From: an uncultured Candidatus Saccharibacteria bacterium
GTDB taxonomy: Bacteria > Patescibacteriota > Saccharimonadia > Saccharimonadales > Saccharimonadaceae
DNA length: 45,454 nt
Direction: 5' to 3'
Assembly (NCBI GenBank): GCA_945872155.1
Contig: CAMBYK010000002.1
Coordinates: 1 to 45,454, forward strand
A program made the translations under genes and the position numbers. A model generated the notes under the pieces. That model saw nothing but the letters and a program-made list of their open reading frames with translations. It searched no databases and was not told the origin of the DNA. Positions within the stretch are counted from its first letter, which is position 1. Every line of letters begins with the position of its first letter. This document shows positions 33,313 through 40,954 of the stretch, one piece after another.

Positions 33313-33321
33313 ATTATAGCA
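33313..33321 (-). promoter_or_regulatory. promoter of the TPR-like membrane protein (leaderless)
   Basis: Minus strand TATGCTATAAT (TATAAT at 33313-33318), 7 nt before the ATG. Confidence 0.72.
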
Positions 33322-33357
33322 TATGGTTTTACTTTTGATAAAAATGGGATTTAGGGC

Positions 33358-33386
33358 TTGACAAAAAGGTAATGGTTTTGTATATT
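33358..33386 (+). promoter_or_regulatory. promoter of a candidate ncRNA
   Basis: TTGACA (33358-33363), a 17-bp spacer and TATATT (33381-33386), one of the closest matches to consensus in the window. No protein gene follows on the + strand. Confidence 0.75.
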
Positions 33387-33392
33387 CTAGTT

Positions 33393-33535
33393 AAGCTGAT
33401 ACGCTTCGCAGGGGTTCCGCTGAACTAGAGTGCGGAGACTCATTAAAAACAAAAACAGCAGATTAAAACAAAACAATGTGCCCCAGGGTGGGCGCGCGTC
33501 AGCGCAAAGAGACCGCAAAGCCGGTCTCTTTCTAG
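33393..33535 (+). ncRNA. candidate structured small RNA, about 140 nt
   Basis: The only sizeable gap in this gene block has a strong + strand promoter and a terminator-like hairpin at its end (33506-33531) but no convincing ORF. The transcript can fold: GCTGATACGC (33395-33404) pairs with GCGCGTCAGC (33494-33503) over ten positions with one mismatch, GGGG (about 33411-33414) pairs with CCCC (33481-33484), and TCCGC/GCGGA closes a hairpin. An A-rich single-stranded stretch (33443-33476) lies between. It does not match tmRNA, RNase P RNA or SRP RNA signatures that I know; a 6S-like role is possible. A 19-codon ORF (ATG 33475, stop 33532-33534) lacks a ribosome-binding site. Confidence 0.55.
33506..33531. 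terminator. hairpin between the ncRNA and obg
   Basis: A perfect 10-bp stem AAAGAGACCG/CGGTCTCTTT with a 6-nt loop. It lies 5 nt after the obg stop (minus strand) and at the 3' end of the candidate ncRNA (+). T-runs are short on both sides, so terminator strength is uncertain; it could serve both units. Confidence 0.6.
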
Positions 33536-33536
33536 T

Positions 33537-34994
33537 TTAATAATCTTCTAACAGGGTAAATTCTTTACCGGCGATATTGATGATGCTCTCTGGCCTGGCA
33601 CCGCGAGTGGTGAGCTCGGCTTTGATGCCGAGTTTTTTCATAATATCGCGCAAGCGGTTGACACTGGCGTAGTTGGCAAGGTCAGTGCGGCGGGCAAATT
33701 TTTCGATTTTGGCACCAGAGACCACAAATTTGCCGTCTTCGGTCTCTGTGACCGTCCAGGCGTCGGCATAAGCTTCTTTTTTGAGCTGAATGACAGGGAT
33801 TTCTTTATGGCCAGCAGCAGAATCGTTTTTCTGTCGGACGCTCCTCGCGCCCGTCGCCAGTGGGCTCGTCGCTGCGTCCTCGTCGTGACTGCGGGAGCCC
33901 GACAGCAAAAGATTCTGTTGCTGGCTCTCCGCATTAGAAAACTCTGACGACAAACGATTCTGCTGTTGGTCTGTCTCGACGGAAAACTCTGACGACAAAC
34001 GATTCCGCTGTTGGTCTTGCCGAAGTACGACCTCTTTCAGGGCGCGAAGCAATTCCTCTATTCCCTGGTGAGCAGCTGAGGAAATGGCAAAAACTCTGGC
34101 ATCGGGGTTTTGAGCCAAAATGGCAGAAATTTGCAAATTGATAATGTCTTGGTCGAGACCTTCTGTCTTGGTGAGGGCAACAATCTCAGGGCGAGCAGCC
34201 AAATCAGAATACTGCTCAAGCTCGGCGCGGATGGTGCGATAGGCTTGACCGGCGTCGTCGTTGTAGACATCAACCAAGTGCAATATCACGGCGGTGCGGT
34301 CGACATGACGCAGAAAAGCGTGGCCGAGACCCTTGCCCTCGGAGGCGCCAGCAATCAAACCTGGAATATCAGCGATTAAAAGATCTTTTTTGTCAACAGT
34401 GGCCACGCCTAAGTTGGGCGTGATAGTAGTGAAGGGGTAGTCGGCAATTTCTGGCTTGGCATTAGAGACTACGGAAAGAAAAGTGGATTTGCCGGCGTTG
34501 GGCAGACCTACCAGACCGACGTCAGCCAAGAGCTTGAGCTCAAGCTCGGCTTCGAACTCTTCGCCGGGCTCACCAACTTCGGCGATACGCGGAGTCTGAC
34601 GCACAGAAGACTTGAAATGAGCATTGCCAAAACCGCCATCGCCACCCTGAGCAACTACAGATTCTTGACCGTGCGCGGTTAAATCAGCGATAACCTGGCC
34701 GTCGCGCTTGACTACGGTACCGATCGGCACTTCCACAATCAAATCTTGTCCAGAGCGGCCGGCGGAACGTTGCCCGGAGCCGTTTTTGCCTGGCTGAGCC
34801 TTGAGCTCGGGGTTGAAACGAAAATCTAACAGGGTGTTGGTGTCTTTATCGGCGCGGAAAATAATAGAGCCGCCCTTGCCGCCGTTGCCGCCGTCTGGGC
34901 CGCCTTTGGGTATATAAATTTCATGGCGAAAAGAGACGGCACCATCACCGCCTTTACCAGCTTTAAGCATAACTTTAGCGGTATCGACAAACAT
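33537..34994 (-). CDS. obg: GTPase Obg with repeat-rich inserted linker
   Basis: Obg is an essential GTPase linked to 50S assembly and stress. The 485 residues have the glycine-rich Obg domain (AGKGGDGAVSFRHE, GGPDGGNGGKGG), the G domain (P-loop GLPNAGKST, switch DYPFTTITPNLG, DIPGLIAGA) and a C-terminal OCT domain (about 410-485). Between G domain and OCT lies an insertion of about 75 residues made of 15-residue repeats (QQQNRLSSEFS) and a Ser/Ala/Arg segment encoded by a long DNA palindrome. The specificity motif reads ALTKTE instead of NKxD. The ATG is 7 nt after TATAAT; probably leaderless. Confidence 0.95.
   Translation of the reverse strand: MFVDTAKVMLKAGKGGDGAVSFRHEIYIPKGGPDGGNGGKGGSIIFRADKDTNTLLDFRFNPELKAQPGKNGSGQRSAGRSGQDLIVEVPIGTVVKRDGQVIADLTAHGQESVVAQGGDGGFGNAHFKSSVRQTPRIAEVGEPGEEFEAELELKLLADVGLVGLPNAGKSTFLSVVSNAKPEIADYPFTTITPNLGVATVDKKDLLIADIPGLIAGASEGKGLGHAFLRHVDRTAVILHLVDVYNDDAGQAYRTIRAELEQYSDLAARPEIVALTKTEGLDQDIINLQISAILAQNPDARVFAISSAAHQGIEELLRALKEVVLRQDQQRNRLSSEFSVETDQQQNRLSSEFSNAESQQQNLLLSGSRSHDEDAATSPLATGARSVRQKNDSAAGHKEIPVIQLKKEAYADAWTVTETEDGKFVVSGAKIEKFARRTDLANYASVNRLRDIMKKLGIKAELTTRGARPESIINIAGKEFTLLEDY
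33811..33924. repeat. palindromic insertion inside obg
   Basis: The ends CCAGCAGCAGAATC.. (33811-33837) and ..GATTCTGTTGCTGG (33899-33924) are imperfect inverted copies, and the inner GCTCC-CGC/GCG-GGAGC (33840-33848 with 33891-33898) continues the stem. The 114-bp unit is a multiple of three and keeps the obg frame. It resembles in-frame palindromic elements known in Rickettsia, but no relationship is shown. Confidence 0.7.
33937..34017. repeat. tandem repeat inside obg
   Basis: Two 36-bp copies (33937-33972 and 33982-34017) differ by one base and are spaced 45 bp apart, encoding repeats of a Gln/Asn/Ser-rich unit. Their ends share the GATTC(T/C)GCTGTTGG core with the arms of the adjacent palindrome. 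Confidence 0.85.
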
Positions 34995-35001
34995 ATTTAA
35001 A

Positions 35002-35007
35002 ATTATA
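35002..35007 (-). promoter_or_regulatory. obg promoter -10 (leaderless)
   Basis: Minus strand ATATGTTATAAT, with TATAAT at 35002-35007, 7 nt before the obg ATG. No good -35. Confidence 0.55.
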
Positions 35008-35021
35008 ACATATCTTAACGA

Positions 35022-36110
35022 TTAACGCGAATGAATGTATTTGTATTTACTCCAAGTGGAGTATTCCCAGGTGGCGGATCCTACACGGTTGAAGCCAGCG
35101 ATGCCGTTCATATCGCTCACTACTATACTGGTAATCTGACCATTATCGTCGTAGTTGACTTTATCTACAATACCAACGTGGCCATAGTAATAGCCCGAAG
35201 CGTCAATCTGGAAAACAGCGCCGGCGGCAGGAGTGCGGTTGACCGGGAAACCGAAAGCTGCAGCAGCATCGTCCCAAGTGACAGCGTTGCCGAGGTTGCG
35301 TGGTAGCACATAGCCACCACCCATATTATAACGACGACCCCAGGCATAATAGGTACACCAGCCTGGCGCCATAGGATTTGAAGCAGAATAGAAGGCAGTG
35401 CCAAAGGAATAAGATGGGGCTGGGCGGACATATTCTGGGCGCTCAACAACCGGCAAGACACCCCCAGGCAAAACAATTTTGACACCGGCATTAAGGGTTT
35501 GGTCCTGTTCAAGGTCGTTGAAGGCAATAATCTGCTCGGACGAAGACTGATATTTGGATGCGATTGAGTCCACGGTGTCTCCGGCCTTGATGGTATAGAC
35601 GATGCCCGGAACGCTTGGGAGATAAAGTACGGTACCAACAGCAAGATCAGTGCTCTTAAGGCCGTTGGACCAACGAATTTGGTCTGTCGTGAGACGATGA
35701 GCGACAGCAATGGCGTGCATGGATTCGCCCTCTTTTACGGTGTAGGTATATACCTGACGTACCAAGGAAGCAGTATTGGTAATTTCTGGCTTTTCAATGC
35801 GTTCGGCGGCGGTTTGGCCGATTTTGTCCATAATCGCCATTGAGGTGTAGTTGTTGCTAAGCTCATTGGCACTCTGGAGGCCAAAACTCTCGGCTACGTT
35901 TGCAACAGCGTAAAACTCTGTAAGTTGACCAGCCGAAACATTGAAGCCTGATTTGGCGATAGTGGCCACATCGAGCTGAGCAACCTGACGCACCTGATTC
36001 TTATCTTTTGAGCCGACAAAAATAATCGCCAAAATTACACAGAAAGTGGCAAGATAAGGTAGGAATTTTTTGATTGATTCTTTAGTAGATTTTTTGAGTT
36101 TTTTGCTCAT
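35022..36110 (-). CDS. LysM-CHAP cell-wall hydrolase, membrane anchored
   Basis: 362 residues. A basic start and membrane helix (about 16-33) anchor it; two LysM domains (about 121-165, YTVKEGESMHAIA; 171-214, YTIKAGDTVDSIA) bind peptidoglycan; a C-terminal CHAP amidase/endopeptidase domain has Cys252 (PGWCTYYAWGRR) and His311 (YYGHVGIVDKV). The ATG at 36110 overlaps the stop of the RuvX-MltG gene as ATGA, so a five-codon longer start is rejected. It sits directly behind a lytic transglycosylase, which suggests joint wall remodelling. Confidence 0.93.
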   Translation of the reverse strand: MSKKLKKSTKESIKKFLPYLATFCVILAIIFVGSKDKNQVRQVAQLDVATIAKSGFNVSAGQLTEFYAVANVAESFGLQSANELSNNYTSMAIMDKIGQTAAERIEKPEITNTASLVRQVYTYTVKEGESMHAIAVAHRLTTDQIRWSNGLKSTDLAVGTVLYLPSVPGIVYTIKAGDTVDSIASKYQSSSEQIIAFNDLEQDQTLNAGVKIVLPGGVLPVVERPEYVRPAPSYSFGTAFYSASNPMAPGWCTYYAWGRRYNMGGGYVLPRNLGNAVTWDDAAAAFGFPVNRTPAAGAVFQIDASGYYYGHVGIVDKVNYDDNGQITSIVVSDMNGIAGFNRVGSATWEYSTWSKYKYIHSR

Positions 36111-37825
36111 AATGCAGCTTGACAATACTCCTTGCAGAATTTACGGATATTGTATTCATGTCCAGAGTATGTGGTACTATAATACATCTTTCCGTCGTCC
36201 CCTGTCAAGAAAAAGAGGTATTTGCTAGGGGTGGGATGAGCTACGGCCAAGAGAGCGGAGAGGCCAGGATTAGAAATGGCGCCGCAAGGCAATCCAGTGT
36301 GCTTGCGGGTATTGTAGCAAGAATCGTAGGCCAGAACTGCAGCATTATTGTTGTAAATAGTGCGATTAGGATCGATTAAGTCCACGGCGTATTTTGCAGT
36401 GACATCGCTGCCGAGCGTCTGCCCGGCATGCAGGCGATTAAGAAAAACTCCCGCCACCATGGCCTGGTCGGCCGGTCTGGCCTCTTTTTGGACCACCGAA
36501 GCAAGCCTAATGCCATCCCAAAGGGTGAAACCTTGCTCTTTTAGAGCGGGAATGATGTTGTTTTGGTTCACCTTGGCTTGGAGCTGGTCCAAAGTGCGTT
36601 TAATGATATTTTGCACGGTTTCGCCTTGGAAAAATTCATAAGTGTCGCCAAAAATGTAGCCCTCAAGAGAAGCGTCGGCCGGTTTGTCTTTTAAGATGGG
36701 GTGGTCGTATTTGGCCGCAAGTGCAGTGTCGATGACTAGAGAATTATAGCCCAGTTTAAGCAGTTTGGCCTTGAAATCGACAAGAGTTTCGCCGGGTAGA
36801 ATGGTAAGGCGAAAAACGTTTTCAGCTGCGCCATTTTTTGTAATCGTCTCCACAATTTCCGCAACGGTCATAGTAGTACGCAGTTTAAAAACACCAGTTT
36901 TGAGCTGGGCGGAGAGGTTGTTCACTCGCAGATAAATTTGCAGGGCCAAAGACGAGTGTATGAGCTTGGCAGCGGCGAGCCGATCGGCGATGTTTTGCGC
37001 GGATTCATTGGCAGTGATGCTGAAATTTTGAAAGGCGCAGGGGCCGGAACTCGCGGAAGAACAGTCTTGGTTGCGCGAGACGGGGCCGAGCGAAATTTGA
37101 TACCAACCAAAAACGCCCACGCCAGCAGTGGTAAGCAAGGCAAAAATGGCGATAAAAATGAGCAGAATCAGGCGTTTGACACGATTGATTGGCCGATGAT
37201 ACCAGCGATGACGAGTTTTGGAAGAAGATTTTTTGGGCATAGTGGATTTAGAGTTTTTTTTAGCGTTTGGTTTAGTGGCCGGAGTAACCGAGGTCTGGCT
37301 CATAGCAGATGACTTATCGTCTGAGCTGAGACTCTTGGCAGAAAGGTTAGGTTCCTCGACAGGAGAACTAAAGTTCTTGGCAGAAGAGTTGAAGCTCTTG
37401 ACAGAAAAACTTTCAATGAAATCAGTCAAAATAATGACAGCGGCTTCAGCGTCGATCTGGCCAGATTTGGCCAGATTTTGACGGGCTTTGTTTGAGTGAG
37501 TTTTTTGTGCTTTAAGGCGACTTTTTGCCTCGACGGAAGTGAAAGATTCGTCTTGAAAGCGGATTTTAGCCCCTGGAATGGCCTTCTCGAGGCTCTGAGC
37601 AAAAACCTTGGTGTAGGCCGCCTGCGCGGTTTCCTGCCCTAAAACGTTGCGAGGAAGGCCCAAAACGAACAAATTGGTGTGATTTTCTTTAGCTAAGCGG
37701 GCAATTTGTTCAAATTCGGTGCCGTCCACGCTAACGGTGCAAACAGGAGTAGCGATGCGCACGCCGGTATCGGCCTTGGCTACGCCAATCCGCTTGGTCC
37801 CAACGTCGAGACCGAGAATTTTCAT
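36107..37825 (-). CDS. RuvX (YqgF)-MltG fusion protein
   Basis: 572 residues joining two normally separate proteins. Residues 1-138 are a RuvX/YqgF Holliday-junction resolvase-like RNase H fold with the acidic residues Asp7 (LGLDVGTKRIGVA), Glu93 (DESFTS) and Asp125 (GQIDAEAAVIIL). Residues 139-215 are a Ser/Lys-rich linker with SAKSLSS-type repeats. A membrane helix spans about 218-242. Residues 265-572 are MltG/YceG endolytic transglycosylase with Glu448 in LASVVQKEA, then FLNRL and the LPCGAISNPGLSALLA motif. Topology would put RuvX inside and MltG outside. The genes are often neighbours in bacteria; fusion is unusual. Its ATG overlaps the upstream stop by 1 bp. Confidence 0.92.
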   Translation of the reverse strand: MKILGLDVGTKRIGVAKADTGVRIATPVCTVSVDGTEFEQIARLAKENHTNLFVLGLPRNVLGQETAQAAYTKVFAQSLEKAIPGAKIRFQDESFTSVEAKSRLKAQKTHSNKARQNLAKSGQIDAEAAVIILTDFIESFSVKSFNSSAKNFSSPVEEPNLSAKSLSSDDKSSAMSQTSVTPATKPNAKKNSKSTMPKKSSSKTRHRWYHRPINRVKRLILLIFIAIFALLTTAGVGVFGWYQISLGPVSRNQDCSSASSGPCAFQNFSITANESAQNIADRLAAAKLIHSSLALQIYLRVNNLSAQLKTGVFKLRTTMTVAEIVETITKNGAAENVFRLTILPGETLVDFKAKLLKLGYNSLVIDTALAAKYDHPILKDKPADASLEGYIFGDTYEFFQGETVQNIIKRTLDQLQAKVNQNNIIPALKEQGFTLWDGIRLASVVQKEARPADQAMVAGVFLNRLHAGQTLGSDVTAKYAVDLIDPNRTIYNNNAAVLAYDSCYNTRKHTGLPCGAISNPGLSALLAVAHPTPSKYLFFLTGDDGKMYYSTTYSGHEYNIRKFCKEYCQAAL

Positions 37826-39483
37826 TATTCTTCTACCTTTAGTTCGATAGTGACTTTGTTGGCGTTGCTTGGCACGGAGGTGACCCAGAAGAACGATGGC
37901 TTGATAGTGACGGTGCTGACGCCATTGATAGATTTGATGAGAGATTGGACTTCGCCGATTTTACGACCTTGCGACTTGGCCAAAATGTCTCTCTCGGTGA
38001 TTTTGGGGCCAACCTGTAAGATGGTTTTGAGTTTGGCCGTGATTTCTTTATCGTTTTGGACGAAGCGCTCAATAAAGGGCGAGCCGACGGAGTAAAGTTT
38101 TTGATCTTTGCTGACCTTGGATTTTGATTTGGCGCGGATATAATCTTCTAGATTGGCCTTATCTACGGCATACATGGTGTAGGTAGTGGTGGATTCGAGC
38201 TTTGGGGTGACACCTTCTTTGACCTCTTCGCCTAATTTAGGAGTAGAAACTGGATCGCCGACAGTCTGTTTGAAGCTAGATTCTAGTGCGACCATGCTCT
38301 TGGAGAGTCCTTTGATAAGTTTTTTCTTGCCTGAGGTTTCGTTGGAAGAAGAAAGCTTTTCTTTGGCCTTGTCGATGTCGGACTGTTGGACGATGGTGAT
38401 GTTTTTGTCGGTACCGCCAGTGAAAGCTATGGCGTTGGCGGCGATTACGCCAGCAACGGAGCAAGTCCAATTGGTGGTGCCAGCAGCGATGTTGGAGGCA
38501 GCGCCTGGTTGCTGTGCAACGACGTCTACGGTAATGGAGCGTTTGCAGCCTAACCCCATCTCTGTAAGGCTGTTTGCTTTTTCGCAAGAATCAGTATTTT
38601 CAACGGTGATGGCGGTTGCTTTGGTGATAGTAAATTTTTGCTCGCCAGTAGAAAAGACTGTGCCGGCGGGAATAGCCTTGCTTTTATTGTTGTCATCTTT
38701 GAAATAGGCTGTCAGCACAAGCTTTCCAGAGGCTTTTTCGCCGACGTTTTTAGTGCCGGTGGCAACAAATTCAGTCTCGGCTTTGTCAGTTTGCTTTTGT
38801 TCTTCTAGCAAAAGCTTGCCACTTTTGACGTCTTCTTCAGAAGTTTTAAGGGTGAAATTGATATTTTCGGAGAAATTATTGGCAGTAGTGCGGACCAAAA
38901 CTGAAATTTTGGCGGATGGAGCGATGACGAGCGCCCAAACTAATAGCCCAACCAGCAGAACAAAGCCGGCGGCGCCCAAAATAATCCACTTGCGATAGCG
39001 ATCTAGATTAGGGATTTTGGTTTTGCTAGCTTTCTGGAAAGGCTTGTTGGTTTTGTCCGACTTGGTCTCTGGTTCGGCAAGATCCTGAGAGTTAATCACC
39101 TGGTCCGGTTGCTTGGGGGCGAGGTGCGGCTGATAGGCGGGCGCGGCTGTTTTTTCTTTAGTTTCATCAATTATTTCCTCTTCTGGCTGAGCGAGCTGGC
39201 TGATTTCGCTCGGCATCATCGGGCGAGACTGCAGGTTCTTGGCCACTGGGATGCCGGCCGAAATGGCTAATTTGATTAGAGCCGGATCGACCGTGACGAT
39301 AACCACGGCTTTTTCGACCGCGGCGGCAGTTTTGGCGACTAGTTTGGTATTGAGCGCACTTCTCAAAACTCCGATTTTTTGAGGTGGAACAAGTGCGACG
39401 ATTTTTTGTTTGGCGGTTTTGATCCGATTGATAATATCAGTGATATCATCCTCCGGCTCAATATAAATCACATCCTTATTCAT
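37825..39483 (-). CDS. membrane protein with Baseplate-J-like extracellular domain
   Basis: 552 residues. The N-terminal 80 or so residues form a small alpha/beta cytoplasmic domain (DVIYIEPEDDITDIINRI, KIVALVPPQKIGVLRSALN) like a nucleotide- or partner-binding fold; a Pro/Glu-rich linker follows; one membrane helix is at about 166-186; the outer part has the Baseplate_J-like pattern (ASGKLVLTAYF, IPAGTVFSTGEQKFTI, VDVVAQQPGAASNIAAGT). The role is unknown. The ATG at 39483 lies 7 nt after a -10; the 78-codon upstream extension would run into the divergent promoter region and is rejected. Confidence 0.85.
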   Translation of the reverse strand: MNKDVIYIEPEDDITDIINRIKTAKQKIVALVPPQKIGVLRSALNTKLVAKTAAAVEKAVVIVTVDPALIKLAISAGIPVAKNLQSRPMMPSEISQLAQPEEEIIDETKEKTAAPAYQPHLAPKQPDQVINSQDLAEPETKSDKTNKPFQKASKTKIPNLDRYRKWIILGAAGFVLLVGLLVWALVIAPSAKISVLVRTTANNFSENINFTLKTSEEDVKSGKLLLEEQKQTDKAETEFVATGTKNVGEKASGKLVLTAYFKDDNNKSKAIPAGTVFSTGEQKFTITKATAITVENTDSCEKANSLTEMGLGCKRSITVDVVAQQPGAASNIAAGTTNWTCSVAGVIAANAIAFTGGTDKNITIVQQSDIDKAKEKLSSSNETSGKKKLIKGLSKSMVALESSFKQTVGDPVSTPKLGEEVKEGVTPKLESTTTYTMYAVDKANLEDYIRAKSKSKVSKDQKLYSVGSPFIERFVQNDKEITAKLKTILQVGPKITERDILAKSQGRKIGEVQSLIKSINGVSTVTIKPSFFWVTSVPSNANKVTIELKVEE

Positions 39484-39490
39484 GCATACA

Positions 39491-39524
39491 AATATAACAT
39501 ATTTTAATCCGTTTGTGCTAAAAT
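39491..39524. promoter_or_regulatory. divergent leaderless promoters
   Basis: Minus: ATATGTTATATT with TATATT at 39491-39496, 7 nt before ATG 39483. Plus: TGTGCTAAAAT with TAAAAT at 39519-39524, 8 nt before ATG 39533. Both fit into 49 bp, so the two units may interfere or be coregulated. Confidence 0.65.
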
Positions 39525-39532
39525 AAGGCATA

Positions 39533-40924
39533 ATGGGCATTTTCAAAAAGAAAGACAAAAGTAATATAACAGACCAATCCGCGATGGCGCGCACCGTGCT
39601 GAATGCGATAGAAGAAGGGGTGATTATTGTTGATAGTCTTGGCACGATCAAGATGATCAACCCGGCGGCGACTGCCATGGTGGGGCACAAGAGTCCTGAG
39701 CTGATTTTGGGGACCAAAATTGGTAGTCTAGCGGAGTTTGAAAACGGCGAAGGTATGAAAATTGACCCGGCTCAGAACAAGCTCTTTCTTGCGGTGGGAG
39801 CGAAGCGTGCCGAAAAAACGCGCGAATATATTTTGACGAACACTCAAGGAGGAAAAGTCCCAGTAGCAATTACGGTTACGCCGATGAGCGAAGGACGCGG
39901 AGATATTATCGTGACTTTGCGTGATATCGCAAAAGAGCTTGAGGAAGAAGGGGCTCAGGCGGAGTTTATTTCAACCGCCAGCCACGAGATGCGCACGCCG
40001 GTGGCCTCAATTGAGGGGTATCTAGGATTGGCGCTAAATACTCAGACCGCCACCATCGACGACCGCGCTAGACAATATCTAACCGCTGCCCACACCGCCA
40101 GCCAGCACCTAGGCAAACTGTTTCGCGATTTGCTCGACGTAACAAGACTAGACGATAATCAACTAAAGCTGCGGCTTGCGCCAGTAGAAATGCAAGGCCT
40201 AGTAAAAGAAATCGCCGAAAGCCAGCTACAGGCAATGACGGCGAAGAAAATTAATTTTAGCTTTGGCACGCAAGTAGAGCGTAGCGACCGGCTGATTGAC
40301 CAGGTGGTTTATTGCTCGGTGGATATCGATTTTTTGCGCGAAATTATTAATAACTTGCTCGAAAACGCAATTAAATATACCCCGGAAGGTGGATCGATTT
40401 GGGTGAATGTGCGAGGAGATGGCGACCGGGCTTTGATCAATGTGACTGATACTGGCATGGGCATTGCGCCAGACGATCTCAAGCATATTTTCCAGAAATT
40501 TTATCGCGTGGATAATTCACAGACCCGCACAATCGGCGGAACGGGATTGGGACTTTATATTGTGAAGCAGCGAGTGGAGGCGATGGGTGGGAATGTATGG
40601 GCCGAGAGCTCTTTTAATGAAGGCTCTACTTTCTATGTCTCCCTGCCAAGAATTTCCGACATGGATTACCACAGACAACAGATTGTGATTGCGAATGAGG
40701 CGCAAAAAGAGCGCGCAACTAGACTGGCGATGGCCGAAAAAGCCGAGGCGATGACTGTCACGACGGAAAAAACAGAGGAGACTGAGGACACGCCAGCTAA
40801 GACGTCAGAATTAGTGGAGGTGGAGGCAGAAACTGTGGCTTCCGCGATAGACGCGTCAAAAACAATGGAAGAATTGGCGGGGTCATCAACAGAAAAAGTG
40901 GAAGAAAAAGCAAAAGTATTGTAA
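39533..40924 (+). CDS. soluble PAS-domain histidine kinase
   Basis: 463 residues, no membrane helix. A PAS domain (about 18-130, NAIEEGVIIVDSLGTIKMINPAA) is followed by a dimerisation/phosphoacceptor helix with His151 (STASHEMRTPVASIEGYL) and an ATPase domain with N box NNLLENAIKYTP (273-284), G1 DTGMGIA (306-312) and G2 GGTGLGLYIVK (335-345). The last 75 residues are acidic and low-complexity. It should sense a cytoplasmic signal (redox, ligand or partner) and phosphorylate the regulator encoded 30 bp downstream. Confidence 0.95.
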   Translation: MGIFKKKDKSNITDQSAMARTVLNAIEEGVIIVDSLGTIKMINPAATAMVGHKSPELILGTKIGSLAEFENGEGMKIDPAQNKLFLAVGAKRAEKTREYILTNTQGGKVPVAITVTPMSEGRGDIIVTLRDIAKELEEEGAQAEFISTASHEMRTPVASIEGYLGLALNTQTATIDDRARQYLTAAHTASQHLGKLFRDLLDVTRLDDNQLKLRLAPVEMQGLVKEIAESQLQAMTAKKINFSFGTQVERSDRLIDQVVYCSVDIDFLREIINNLLENAIKYTPEGGSIWVNVRGDGDRALINVTDTGMGIAPDDLKHIFQKFYRVDNSQTRTIGGTGLGLYIVKQRVEAMGGNVWAESSFNEGSTFYVSLPRISDMDYHRQQIVIANEAQKERATRLAMAEKAEAMTVTTEKTEETEDTPAKTSELVEVEAETVASAIDASKTMEELAGSSTEKVEEKAKVL

Positions 40925-40954
40925 ACTAATTATAACTTCAAGAAGGGAGGCAAA

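Noticed and set aside
33475-33534. 19-codon ORF in the candidate ncRNA (MCPRVGARQRKETAKPVSF)
   Set aside because: No ribosome-binding site, and it overlaps the closing stem and end hairpin; kept only as a remote alternative.
39484-39717. 78-codon N-terminal extension of the Baseplate-J-like gene
   Set aside because: It runs antisense into the histidine kinase gene and past the promoter; the ATG at 39483 fits a -10 at the usual distance.
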